A stretch of DNA of 64,000 bases, taken from Shewanella nanhaiensis. GTDB lineage: Bacteria > Pseudomonadota > Gammaproteobacteria > Enterobacterales > Shewanellaceae. The notes under the pieces are model-generated. The model saw only the letters and a program-made list of their open reading frames with translations. It was not told the DNA's origin and did no database searches. The position numbers were made by a program, and so were the translations under genes. Where the stretch lies: contig NZ_JAHZST010000016.1 of the NCBI RefSeq assembly GCF_019457885.1, positions 62,001 to 126,000 of the forward strand, read 5' to 3'. Every line of letters begins with the position of its first letter. Positions within the stretch are counted from its first letter, which is position 1. Shown here in pieces: positions 8,010-16,764 of this stretch.

Positions 8010-8633
8010 TTATTCTGCCAATAGATCATTAAGCATATCATTGTGAGTATGAATTTGACCAGCGCGAGTTAAGCGCTGACTGCGAATTATAGCGATAAAA
8101 TCACCAAGTGCGGTATCAAAATCATCGTTAATAATGATGAAATCATACTCATCATAGTGAGATATCTCAGAAGCCGCTTGAGCCATGCGCCCAGCAATCA
8201 CCTCTGCGCTATCTTGGCCGCGGCCAGTTAAGCGTCTCTCAAGCTCAGCTTTTGATGGAGGAAGAATGAAGATGCCGATCGCTTCTGGCATCACTTTCTT
8301 TACCTGCTGAGCCCCTTGCCAGTCAATATCGAGGAACACATCGATACCTTGCTCTAGTGTCTGTTCAATGACTTTACGTGAGGTACCATAATAGTTACCG
8401 AACACCTCTGCCCATTCGAAAAAGGCATTTTCGGCAATTAACGCCTTAAACTCTTCAACGCTGACAAAGTGGTAATGTTGGCCATTAACTTCACCAGGAC
8501 GCGGTTGTCGGGTCGTATGAGAAACCGATACCTGCTTATCTGCCGGCTTGTCTTTTAGCAGTCCGGAGATGAGTGATGATTTACCCGCGCCACTTGGCGC
8601 CGATACGATAAATAGGTTTCCGCGTGCGGTCAT
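8010..8633 (-). CDS. gmk: Guanylate kinase
   Basis: Phosphorylates GMP to GDP with ATP in the cytoplasm, feeding GTP and (p)ppGpp pools. The 207-residue protein has the P-loop [10 protein letters not shown] near residue 11, the [13 protein letters not shown]-binding segment near 38, and [10 protein letters not shown] near 99. The ATG at 8633 gives the family's usual length; an upstream TTG at 8648 adds only five residues. It heads the gmk-rpoZ-spoT-ridA-trmH unit, so nucleotide supply and alarmone metabolism share a transcript. Confidence 0.95.
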
Positions 8634-8959
8634 TTGCAAAGTATCCAAAAGCTAAAACAAAAAGATTTAGGTTCACCCGTCATTGGGTACAGACATTATA
8701 CAAGTCAGTGTCTCTTTGGCCTAGTCTCTGTTGCGCTATTTTGCCTTCTTGGCAGAGATTATGGCGCTCTTTAGGGAGGATATCTTATGCTGGCACTGAC
8801 TTTGGCGGGTAAATTCGTTAGGCTGTTGTCAGCTGAAATTTATCTTCAGTTAAGGTGTGTCAGTAATGCTCCCCCTGCGCTAATGGTTAAGTCGCTATTT
8901 ACTGGGGAGGCTGGTATTAGTGCCTTTCTCCGTGAACTAACTCTTAGGTGTTGAATTTA
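8634..8959. other. Divergent intergenic region upstream of gmk
   Basis: About 325 bases between the divergent gmk and the unknown membrane protein gene. On the minus strand a TATAAT hexamer (plus-strand 8695-8700) lies about 60 bases before gmk and may be its -10 element; no clear -35 is seen. Otherwise I see no gene or repeat. Confidence 0.4.
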
Positions 8960-10003
8960 ATGCAGTATAAGTCTCTTTTTTGTATAAAAGGCCGGGATAA
9001 CTGGCAGAGATTCTCAGTCATAAGCGGCTCACTTTATCTCACTTTGCTCTTGGGGTTTATGTTGATAGGTGGCGGTGGGGCGTTGATATTTTTAGCTCTG
9101 CTACTTGCCCCTTTACTAGGTTTGAGTGCATTAAGACGGGTTAGGGATATCGAGCGTCCAAGTTGGTTTGCGGTGCTTACCTTGCTCCCATTTATGTTTT
9201 TCTCTCTCTCTTTGGCCTACAGTGGTAGTGCTATGGCGTCGCTGACCTGTGGCGTGATAGCTGGTTTAATGACGGGTTTTTTATCGATTCAAAAAGCTAA
9301 GAACCACAGTGGAATTTACCAACAGGGCTACTCTGGCCCTCTAGTTGAACCGCGTAGGGAGCGAAGTCGCTCCAGAGTCGAGCCCACCTTAGGAGGTGGG
9401 GCTGACGAGGGAGAGGAGCAGGAGCAAGTAAGCTACCATGAAGCGGAATATGCTTCGCCCCAAAAGAGCAGGGCGACATTCGAGCTTTGGCTTACTTGGG
9501 CTAAGCAAAACCAGAAACTGTTAACAGCTGTGCTTGGTGTTGCTCTTTTTCTGATGGTGTTGAGCAGTCTATGGTCAATATTGGGTAGCTCTGATGAGGC
9601 CCCTCTAGAGCCTGAATTAGTTGAAGTGCAAGCTCAAAATTCAGTTGAGCGTGATGAGGTAACATTGCCCGATGGCTTTAGCTTAGTGTTAGAGGATAAG
9701 TTACTTATTATGCGCTGGCTGGGCGAGGCTGATAATCCAGGCCCTATCTGGTCTTTGGCCACTGCTGAGGGAGACAGAAGCTGTGCTAACTTAGTGTTTA
9801 ATAACGGCAGTGAATATCGCCCTATTATTGTTGAGATGATGCCTGATACCAGCATTGAAGCGCGCTTTACTCCCCTCGATACTGGGAAGATTATTACCGA
9901 TATTGCATTGAGAGGAGAGGTTAAGTTGTGTGGCTATGAATTCAGTTTGAAGGGAAGCCAGTCTGCCTTATCAAAAAGCGATGCATTTATCCCCTATTTA
10001 TAA
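8960..10003 (+). CDS. Unknown inner-membrane protein with N-terminal helices, a palindrome-encoded linker and a C-terminal soluble domain
   Basis: A 347-residue protein. Three hydrophobic segments lie near residues 22-50, 64-80 and 84-102, followed by a hydrophilic Arg/Glu-rich linker near 115-175. A fourth hydrophobic segment lies near 186-205, with a soluble domain of about 140 residues after it, probably periplasmic. I do not recognise the soluble domain; it contains two Cys (in a Ser-Cys-Ala-Asn context and in a Leu-Cys-Gly-Tyr context) that could pair. ATG 8960 is preferred over GTP-like start GTG 8948 because TTAGGTG stands at a suitable distance before it. The linker DNA (9358-9403) consists of two palindromes, described separately. 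Function unknown. Confidence 0.6.
   Translation: MQYKSLFCIKGRDNWQRFSVISGSLYLTLLLGFMLIGGGGALIFLALLLAPLLGLSALRRVRDIERPSWFAVLTLLPFMFFSLSLAYSGSAMASLTCGVIAGLMTGFLSIQKAKNHSGIYQQGYSGPLVEPRRERSRSRVEPTLGGGADEGEEQEQVSYHEAEYASPQKSRATFELWLTWAKQNQKLLTAVLGVALFLMVLSSLWSILGSSDEAPLEPELVEVQAQNSVERDEVTLPDGFSLVLEDKLLIMRWLGEADNPGPIWSLATAEGDRSCANLVFNNGSEYRPIIVEMMPDTSIEARFTPLDTGKIITDIALRGEVKLCGYEFSLKGSQSALSKSDAFIPYL
9358..9403 (+). repeat. Two adjacent palindromes inside a coding linker
   Basis: GGAGCGA (9358-9364) and TCGCTCC (9367-9373) form a 7-bp stem with a 2-base loop. Eight bases later AGCCCACCT (9381-9389) pairs with AGGTGGGGCT (9394-9403) apart from one bulged G. Both are read in frame and encode an Arg/Ser/Gly-rich linker between membrane segments. 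This looks like a repetitive palindromic element tolerated within a gene, although only one copy is in the window. Confidence 0.45.
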
Positions 10004-10089
10004 CTGGATAAAGCAAGGTTTTCTCTTTAGACTGCACGGCTCAATGCGAGCCACAGTCATGTTTTGACTGATAATGATGATTTAAGTGA

Positions 10090-11049
10090 ATGACAACAGA
10101 TTGTGAAAATGAAGCGCTGACTTTAGTAATTATGGCTGCGGGGTTAGGCAGTCGTTTTGGCGGTGATAAACAGCTAGCGGCGCTAGGACCTAATGACGAA
10201 ACTATGTTGGAGCTCGCTATTGTATCCGCTTGTCGAGCTGGTTTCTCTGGCGTAGTGTTAGTGATAAGGCCTGAGCTCGAGTCTGATATCGAAGCGCTTT
10301 TTAATGGTAGCTTAAATGATAAGCTTGATGCAGGCTTTAGCCATGATTTTTGTTATCAGGCTATGGACGATCTACCGGAGGCTGCATTAGCTCATATTTC
10401 CAATGTTAACCATAGGGAAAAGCCTTGGGGAACGGCGCATGCACTTTGGAGTGCGCGTAAGAAAGTCAAAGGTCGAATGGCGGTAATTAATGCCGATGAT
10501 TATTATGGTGATACGGCTTTTGAGCTGCTTGCATCTGGATTGAATGAGTCAAAAGAGGATTGGATGCTGGTTGCTTACCCTCTTGGCTTGACTCTCTCTG
10601 AGCATGGTGGCGTTAATCGAGGCGTATGCTTAGTCAAGGAGGGGCTACTTCAAAGTGTCGCCGAATGGACAGATATTCGTCAGGGCTCTGATGAGGGGTT
10701 AGTTGGAACCTCTAAAGGAGAGCGGGGAGTTTTGTCGCCTTCAGTGCCTGTCTCTATGACCTGCTGGGGATTCACCCAAGATATATTTTTAGCGATTGAA
10801 GCGGAATTAATACAGTTTATTTCCGTTTATGGTCAGGAAGCTAAATCTGAGTGCTTTCTCCCAGATGTGGTTCAGCATAGTATGTCTAAAGTGGCATTAA
10901 TAAATAATTTACCTGACGCTAAGCGTGTCAGGGTTAAGACGGCTCAGGAGCCTTGGTTTGGTGTGACCTACCCTCAGGATGCAGTGTGGGTAAGACAGAA
11001 ACTGTCTAAGCTATTAAATAATAAGAGTAATGGAGTTATTAGTGATTGA
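10090..11049 (+). CDS. Nucleotidyltransferase, sugar-1-phosphate type (probable UDP-sugar pyrophosphorylase-like)
   Basis: A 319-residue protein with the N-terminal pyrophosphorylase signature IMAAGLGSRFGGDKQL near residues 14-29, and a metal-binding INADDYYG near 134-141. This places it in the NTP_transferase group that joins a nucleotide to a sugar 1-phosphate or similar phosphate. It is longer than MurU-type enzymes. The 3' end overlaps by 20 bases a kinase gene of the sugar/choline kinase type, which strongly suggests consecutive steps: the kinase makes a sugar 1-phosphate and this enzyme activates it. N-acetylhexosamine salvage is the favoured guess; phosphocholine or other headgroups are alternatives. 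Substrate not determined by the sequence. Confidence 0.72.
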   Translation: MTTDCENEALTLVIMAAGLGSRFGGDKQLAALGPNDETMLELAIVSACRAGFSGVVLVIRPELESDIEALFNGSLNDKLDAGFSHDFCYQAMDDLPEAALAHISNVNHREKPWGTAHALWSARKKVKGRMAVINADDYYGDTAFELLASGLNESKEDWMLVAYPLGLTLSEHGGVNRGVCLVKEGLLQSVAEWTDIRQGSDEGLVGTSKGERGVLSPSVPVSMTCWGFTQDIFLAIEAELIQFISVYGQEAKSECFLPDVVQHSMSKVALINNLPDAKRVRVKTAQEPWFGVTYPQDAVWVRQKLSKLLNNKSNGVISD

Positions 11050-12109
11050 TTTTGTTAGGCAGTTAGTACTGCCGCATTTTGGCGTCCCAGCCTTGGACGC
11101 AAGTGTGTCTCCGTTAGGTAATGGACATATTAATGAAACTTTTTTGGTTCGTTGGGGTTCAGGCGAGCTGGTACTGCAGAAGATCAACACTGATGTTTTT
11201 AAGACTCCTAATGCTCTAGTAGAGAACGCACATAAAATTGCGGCGCATCTTACACAAAAATGTGAGAGTGATGAGTACCAGTTAAAAGTCGTTGAGCCAC
11301 TGCGAACTCAAGATGAAGCGTTAGCTGTCGATCTTAAAGAGCATGGTTTTTGGCGCGCAATTAACTACCTGCCTTATAGTCATAGTATTGAAGTGGTAAC
11401 CAATGAGGAGGAGGCGTTTGCAGCCGCTAAGGCTTTTGGCCATTTCTCTTCAGCCTTGAGCGATCTTGATGCTACTGTACTTGAAGATGTTATTCCTCAA
11501 TTTCATCACCTGCCAGGACGTATCGCTCAATTAGAGTTGGCGGTTAGCAAAGATACACATAAACGATTAGATACCTGTAGTGATTGGGTTGATATGGTGT
11601 TTGCTCAGCAATCGCTTTTGCAAGAGTTAGCCGAGATCTCGCCGAGCTTGCCGCTAAGAACCTGCCACAATGACACTAAGATCAACAATATGCTGTATGA
11701 CAAGCGAGATATGAGTAGCTTGGCGATTATTGATCTCGATACCTGCATGAAGGGTCACTTGATGTATGATTTCGGTGATATGGTGCGAACCTTTACCTCA
11801 CCGGAAGAGGAGGACTCTAAGGCACTGGATAAGGTACATGTGCGAGAGTCTATCTTCGCTGCTATCTGTCGTGGATATTTGAGTGAGTTGGGCTCAGTGC
11901 TCAGTGAAGATGAGAAGAGAAGTCTTTGGTTAGGCGCTCGAGTTATCTGTCTAATGATTGGGGTTCGTTTCTTAACGGATCACCTTAATGGTGATGTATA
12001 TTTTCATATCCACCATGAAAATCATAATCTTGAACGTGCTGCTAATCAGTTTACCTTGTATCAAAGCTTATTGGCCCAAGAGCAGGCATTAACACAGTAT
12101 TTTAATTAG
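11030..12109 (+). CDS. Phosphotransferase of the APH/choline kinase fold, resembling N-acetylhexosamine 1-kinase
   Basis: A 359-residue kinase. It shows LGNGHINETFLV (ATP-binding loop) near residue 29, the catalytic HNDTKINNMLYD near 212-223, and the metal-binding IDLDTCMKGHLMYDFGDMVR near 232-251. The H-x-DTK-x-NN and IDLDT...G...YDFGD pattern matches anomeric N-acetylhexosamine kinases (NahK-like) better than antibiotic kinases. It overlaps the preceding nucleotidyltransferase by 20 bases, so the two are translationally coupled and probably form a phosphorylate-then-activate pathway to a nucleotide sugar. It would be cytoplasmic. Homology to aminoglycoside phosphotransferases is structural only and gives no ground to call resistance. 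Confidence 0.72.
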   Translation: MELLVIDFVRQLVLPHFGVPALDASVSPLGNGHINETFLVRWGSGELVLQKINTDVFKTPNALVENAHKIAAHLTQKCESDEYQLKVVEPLRTQDEALAVDLKEHGFWRAINYLPYSHSIEVVTNEEEAFAAAKAFGHFSSALSDLDATVLEDVIPQFHHLPGRIAQLELAVSKDTHKRLDTCSDWVDMVFAQQSLLQELAEISPSLPLRTCHNDTKINNMLYDKRDMSSLAIIDLDTCMKGHLMYDFGDMVRTFTSPEEEDSKALDKVHVRESIFAAICRGYLSELGSVLSEDEKRSLWLGARVICLMIGVRFLTDHLNGDVYFHIHHENHNLERAANQFTLYQSLLAQEQALTQYFN

Positions 12110-12120
12110 CCCTCCTTAAG

Positions 12121-12813
12121 CTAAGCATCATATGGGTGAAGCTGTTGTGCTTCACCTATGACTTTATAAAGGCTCGGTTTTTCAATTTGTTGAACTAAAA
12201 AGTTATGCCTAAGTGCGGGTGTTAGTAAGTGCTCGAACATATCGACCTGATGATTGTTAGGATCTAACCAGGCATCACGAACAGAAGTGGATTGCGGTAA
12301 TATCAAGGGACTCGCTTTACTGTGAAAAGCTTGCATATCTGGGTGAGGCGGGTTGGTGATAATAGAGCATGAGATCTTATGCTCACCAGTTTTAGGGTGT
12401 TGCCACTCTTGAAATAGTCCCCCTAGTGTGATCGCTGAGTCTTGAGCGATAAAATCATAATACTCTACAGTATTCACTCGCTTTTCTGTTTCTCCAAAGC
12501 CTTTGGCAATAACAATGCACCTGCTTTCACGGAAGGGAATATACCCAGCTGAGCCGAGCTGATTAAGCTTGTCATAACGGGTATTAAATGAGGTGTATTT
12601 ACTGGGTTTAAAGCCTGCATATCCCATATCCTGAAGTAACCACCAAGTTGCGGTTTGTAGCTGTCTGATCCCGTTAACTTCTCTGACGATGCTTATTTCA
12701 TTGGTGGGCATTTTAAAGCGATCGAAGAGCATCTCGTTGGGATTTGATACGCTTAAGTCTTGCAGCAATGTGCGCATAAACAGATCGTCGATCATATTGA
12801 GTCGGCCACACAT
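12121..12813 (-). CDS. SRAP family (YedK/HMCES-like) abasic-site DNA-protein crosslink protein
   Basis: A 230-residue protein starting Met-Cys-Gly-Arg. In this family the initiator Met is removed and Cys2 forms a stable thiazolidine crosslink with abasic sites in single-stranded DNA, shielding them. Other family features are the ARYD/ETR-like NTRYDKL stretch near residue 72, an ESRCIVIAKGFGE region near 98-110, and a late His in AFHSKASPLILP near 180. It is convergent with the kinase gene, with 11 bases between them. No LexA box could be confidently placed upstream. Confidence 0.85.
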   Translation of the reverse strand: MCGRLNMIDDLFMRTLLQDLSVSNPNEMLFDRFKMPTNEISIVREVNGIRQLQTATWWLLQDMGYAGFKPSKYTSFNTRYDKLNQLGSAGYIPFRESRCIVIAKGFGETEKRVNTVEYYDFIAQDSAITLGGLFQEWQHPKTGEHKISCSIITNPPHPDMQAFHSKASPLILPQSTSVRDAWLDPNNHQVDMFEHLLTPALRHNFLVQQIEKPSLYKVIGEAQQLHPYDA

Positions 12814-12851
12814 AAAGGCTCCAAGAATCGTAAAAAATGAAACAGTAACAT

Positions 12852-12877
12852 AAAAAAGCCCGCACTGAGTACGGGCT
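12852..12877 (-). terminator. Rho-independent terminator of the lipoprotein gene
   Basis: AGCCCG and CGGGCT stems separated by a short loop. On the minus strand a run of T follows, directly downstream of the frameshifted lipoprotein gene's last module. Confidence 0.7.
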
Positions 12878-12907
12878 AGTAAGCTTTTCAGGGATGACTA
12901 GGAATGG

Positions 12908-13180
12908 CTAGGAAGGGGTAAATAACTTCATACTGTCACTCCATACCTCTCCAGCAGTGCCGTCCATTTGCGACCATTCAGGCTCTTCGGTAAAACCTTT
13001 AACCGAGAGATGATCGCCATCTTGAGCGATGAGGCTTATCACAACGCTAAGATCGCTAGTGCCGTTAGTGTTGGGGACATCTATGATAAGTTCACCAATA
13101 GAATTTATTTCCCAAGTCAGCTCTTCGACTGTGGTTTCACCCTCATCCGTTTCCGTTAATGTGCCACTGCCACCACTATA
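12908..13180 (-). pseudogene. Out-of-frame 3' end of the lipoprotein gene (second repeat module)
   Basis: This reading frame encodes about 90 residues (…EETTVEELTWEIN… to a final KLFTPS) that match the second half of the first repeat module in the upstream 868-residue frame, for example the shared VISLI-QDGDH-SVKGF-EE--WS-MDGT-GEVWS pattern. It is shifted by one frame relative to the rest of the gene. Comparison of the two modules places one extra base within 13181-13187. The fragment has no ribosome site of its own. Because the residues are well kept, the shift is recent, programmed or a sequencing error. Confidence 0.7.
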
Positions 13181-15782
13181 TAAGGAGTAATATTGTCTCA
13201 ACATTGCCGTCTGAGTCGAAACTCTTTAACTGCTTACCGCTTAACATATCGGTATTAAATGAAGCTTCGCTGCCATCACGACAGCTTGTGACTAAGGCTT
13301 GATACTCAGTAAGTGACGCTAAGGTTTCAGTAACAGGCTGATCGGTTTCATCATTCCAAGTTGAGTCACCCTCATCACATACAAAGAGACTAGTATCAGG
13401 TTCTGGAAGGGGGAATAACTTCAACTTTTCGCTCCAGACTTCACCTACCGTGCCGTCCATGGGGCTCCAGTCACTCTCTTCAAGAAAGCCTTTGACTGAG
13501 AAATGATCGCCATCTTGCTTAATTAGACTGATGACTGCCCTAGTATCATTGGTACCTGCAGAGTTACCAATTTCAATAACTATCTCTCCTGTGTCATTGA
13601 CCGTCCATTGATAATCCTCAACCATAGGCTCTTCTGTGTCATTATCCGTATGGCTACCAGTACCATCAGCGTTGAATGTCAGAATTGTTTCTATCTCGCC
13701 ATCTGAATCAAAAGATTTGAGCTTGTTACCCGCTAACATCTCGGTATTAAACAGCTGAGGTTCGCCATCTCTACAGTTGGCGACGAGGGCGAGGTATTCA
13801 CTGTATGAACGTGTGGTGCCCTCTTTAGGTTGGTCGGTTTCTTCATCCCAATCTGAATCGCCATCACGGCAGACAAAGTCACTGTTGTCAGGCTCTGGTG
13901 GCATCACATTGTCGAGTAAGGTTAGATCTAGATTCTCTAAAATGTCATTTTTAGCGGTGAGGTTAAACACCCACTCGTCATCATCGGATACTAGACCTGC
14001 TGCGATAAACTCGCCTCGTCTGACTGCCCCCTCATATTCGGCGAATAGTAGCTCTCCCATATCGCCATCATCATTGTCACCAAAATTGCGCACACTTTCA
14101 GGCAATGCTAATAGGAGCAATCTTTGCTCCATAACGGTTTCATCACGCCAGGTCCCCGTGGCAAATAGGGAGGCGACACTGCTGACTTCGCCTGAGTCAC
14201 TTTGTGCTTGCCACTCAATTTTGTAGTAGTTAACAGCGCCACCTTCGACCATTTCGGCGATGATAGAGCGACTGCCATCCCAGCCGACATGAGGGCCGAC
14301 AATATTATTGACCATGCCATCAGATGCGCTGGCTGAGATCAGGCTATTTAATGTCGTTGCTGGGCCATCTATTTCGCTGTCAGCTGTATGTGCCCAAACA
14401 CTGTTACACATACCTTCAAATAGGTCATCCTCTAAGCAGTCATCCCAATTGAAGATAGAGTAGACATCATTAATGTTGCTGAAACTTAACTCGAAAGCCT
14501 CCGCTTCGGCGCTAAAGGTGACTGTTTCAGGTATGATTTTATGCCAGACATCTGTGTCTGCTTGTTCCGATAGAAAGAGTTTAATTTTAAGGTCGGTGAC
14601 GGAGATCTGCTCGGCGAAGATAAGCTCGCTCAGTATCGGTAGTTCTGAATTGACTAAGGTAATACTGCCGTCATCATTGAGTGAGCTAATGATGAAGTTA
14701 TCATTGCTGGCTACCCAGCCTGACTCAGTGAGGATAAGGTCATCTTCATCACTCATCTCTGTCTCTTCGACAAACTCACCGTTAATTAGCTCGAAGAGTG
14801 TTTCGGAGCTTGTTTCGGTACCAGCATCATAGGTTAAGGTGCCATATGAAAGGTGTAGCATGTTGTCATAATAGCCATCATCGAAGAAGTTTATCCCATC
14901 GCCACTAACAAGCTCGGTTAAGTTTGCGGCTGCCGCAGTCGCTTCAGTATCACGGATTTGCACTTGGCCTTCGAGATCATCCGTCGATACCGTGCTCGCA
15001 TCGGTAACAGTTTCTGACTCGACAACATCACTGGGATCAAATTCCCCACCCTGCTCGTTTACAAACTCAACCTCAGTGACTATCTCATCTAGGGCCTCAA
15101 TGATCTGATCGACAATCAGTCCAACCATATCATCGGTCGTAATGCCCGCATCATCAGCCGCTGTTTGAATCGCCTCCAAATTGGTAGCGATAAGCAGGGC
15201 GGTTACCTGTGCGACTTGATGGAGACGCTCATACTCGCTCTGGACATCTTCCTCGAGTTCATTATTAAGCTGCTGGGCAACATAGTCTTGACTGAGTTCT
15301 AAACTGGTGCCTAGAAGGGCTTGTAAGTTGGTTTCTGCTTCAGTTAGCTCACTACCCTGCTCAACTTCGTTTTGAACCATAGTGGTCAAAGGGCTGACGA
15401 ACTCATAACCCACTGGGGCTGTCATAGTGTAAGGTTGGGTGATAGCCTCACCAGTGTCTTCATCGACCACTCCAGCTGTTACCTCTACCAAAAGTGGGAA
15501 GCTGTCTATCTGCTCTTGCGTCGCATCAGTAATTGAGAAGTCGCCACCTGCACTGCTGATCGCGCTAGGCTCTCCATCATCACATAGTTTGTTTTCATTC
15601 AGATCTAGGCAGACCTTGGCTCCCACAAGGTAGCCGTCGGCGACTTTACCACTCATCACAATCTGAGTGGGCTCTGGTGTCGGCTCTGGCGGTGGTGTGG
15701 TGTCATTACTGTCACTCCCCCCGCAGGCGCTAAGAGCTAGAAGGGGAAATGCTAGGAAAAGTAAGTGTTTGGTATTCATCAA
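13176..15782 (-). CDS. Large acidic lipoprotein with repeated C-terminal modules, frameshifted before its end
   Basis: An 868-residue frame. It opens with a lipoprotein signal (hydrophobic stretch, then LSAC with Cys near residue 20), followed by a Pro/Glu/Thr linker and an early segment resembling Ca-binding or surface-attached gammaproteobacterial lipoproteins (DGYLVGAKVCLDLNENKLCDDGE). The protein is strongly acidic, rich in Asp, Glu and Ser, suggesting an envelope or surface location. From about residue 630, two tandem modules of roughly 150 residues begin, each with a D-x-W-x-x-ETDQP motif and FNT-ML-G--LKSFDSDG. The frame breaks inside the second module at 13181-13187, and the remainder continues in another frame to 12908. 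Function unknown; adhesion or surface binding is only a guess. Confidence 0.7.
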   Translation of the reverse strand: MMNTKHLLFLAFPLLALSACGGSDSNDTTPPPEPTPEPTQIVMSGKVADGYLVGAKVCLDLNENKLCDDGEPSAISSAGGDFSITDATQEQIDSFPLLVEVTAGVVDEDTGEAITQPYTMTAPVGYEFVSPLTTMVQNEVEQGSELTEAETNLQALLGTSLELSQDYVAQQLNNELEEDVQSEYERLHQVAQVTALLIATNLEAIQTAADDAGITTDDMVGLIVDQIIEALDEIVTEVEFVNEQGGEFDPSDVVESETVTDASTVSTDDLEGQVQIRDTEATAAAANLTELVSGDGINFFDDGYYDNMLHLSYGTLTYDAGTETSSETLFELINGEFVEETEMSDEDDLILTESGWVASNDNFIISSLNDDGSITLVNSELPILSELIFAEQISVTDLKIKLFLSEQADTDVWHKIIPETVTFSAEAEAFELSFSNINDVYSIFNWDDCLEDDLFEGMCNSVWAHTADSEIDGPATTLNSLISASASDGMVNNIVGPHVGWDGSRSIIAEMVEGGAVNYYKIEWQAQSDSGEVSSVASLFATGTWRDETVMEQRLLLLALPESVRNFGDNDDGDMGELLFAEYEGAVRRGEFIAAGLVSDDDEWVFNLTAKNDILENLDLTLLDNVMPPEPDNSDFVCRDGDSDWDEETDQPKEGTTRSYSEYLALVANCRDGEPQLFNTEMLAGNKLKSFDSDGEIETILTFNADGTGSHTDNDTEEPMVEDYQWTVNDTGEIVIEIGNSAGTNDTRAVISLIKQDGDHFSVKGFLEESDWSPMDGTVGEVWSEKLKLFPLPEPDTSLFVCDEGDSTWNDETDQPVTETLASLTEYQALVTSCRDGSEASFNTDMLSGKQLKSFDSDGNVETILLLI

Positions 15783-15920
15783 ATCGCTCCATTGATCTTG
15801 ATGGGATATTGGCTTTTTAAGCGTAGAAGTTAGCTAAGATTTGTGCCAAAAACTTTTTGATAGGAAGGTGTTTCAGCATATGTGATCGGTATAAAACTAA
15901 TGGCGTATCAATTTTGTTGA

Positions 15921-16559
15921 TCATAAGGTTAATATTTCACGTATTGTTCGAGCTTTCTCTTGGCCTATACCTTCGACCTTGATGAGTTCCTCTACTGGTG
16001 CTGTGAATATCGCCTCGATACTGTCAAAATGACTTAAGAGTCTTTTCGCTAATTTAGGCCCTACTTGAGGTAGGCTTTGGAGTATGAACAACTGCCGGTT
16101 TTTTTGGCGTTTAGGTTTTCTGCCTGTAGAGATAACTCCTGTTTCTCTATTGTTTAACTGGGTGGCGCAAAAGTAGAGAATCTTAGCCGATTCAGTTTGG
16201 GATAAGCTGCGCAAGATAGGCATGTTGAAGTTAATTGAAATGGAGCAGATAGCACCGATTAATGCTTCCCTTGTAATATCATAAGTTGCAATATCTTGTG
16301 AGGAACCTTCAATAAGCAGTGCAGTATTAAAGTCACATTCAGATAGCCTTGAAATCTGTGAAAATAATTGGCCACTACAGAGTGAAACCACAAGTTCTGG
16401 CAATGTTTTTCGTTCAATAAGCCAGTTATTGATCTGATAATCCCCAAGAGTTAGCCTTTTCTTCGTTAAGCGGGCATCTGTGTGTAGGGTTAGTTCTTCA
16501 AGTAGCAGATCAGCGTGTTCACGATCGTCATAGACGATCTCAATTAGAGGGCTATTCAT
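15921..16559 (-). CDS. Short XPF/ERCC4-type structure-specific nuclease with C-terminal helix-hairpin-helix motifs
   Basis: A 212-residue protein. Residues 8-60 match the ERCC4 nuclease core: YDDRE at 10-14, GDY at 39-41 and IERK at 48-51, that is GDXnERK followed by Glu where most have Asp at the last metal ligand. Residues 150-212 hold two helix-hairpin-helix elements (LPQVGPKLAKRLL and VEGIGQEKARTI), which bind DNA. This is the architecture of archaeal/eukaryotic XPF-Mus81 enzymes without the helicase domain, cutting flaps, forks or bubbles as dimers, and is uncommon in bacteria. ATG 16559 has AAAGG 8 bases upstream; the longer TTG start at 16616 is less likely. Neighbours give no clear pathway. 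Confidence 0.8.
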   Translation of the reverse strand: MNSPLIEIVYDDREHADLLLEELTLHTDARLTKKRLTLGDYQINNWLIERKTLPELVVSLCSGQLFSQISRLSECDFNTALLIEGSSQDIATYDITREALIGAICSISINFNMPILRSLSQTESAKILYFCATQLNNRETGVISTGRKPKRQKNRQLFILQSLPQVGPKLAKRLLSHFDSIEAIFTAPVEELIKVEGIGQEKARTIREILTL

Positions 16560-16764
16560 CCTGAATACCTTTATCAATCCTTTAGGTACTATTGAGTTTA
16601 GCTCAATATAACTCAATGCATATGTTCTACCATTTGTATCACGACATATAGTGGTACTGCAGTAAGAGATTAATAAAACCTAAAGTGCTTAATGTATAAC
16701 GGTAAACTTTTTAAGCTAAGGTGATAACATGATGATTATCTAACCAGCTACCTAAGGGACCCTG

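Noticed and set aside
11030..12109. Aminoglycoside phosphotransferase
   Set aside because: The motif pattern is NahK-like, and the coupled nucleotidyltransferase points to sugar activation.
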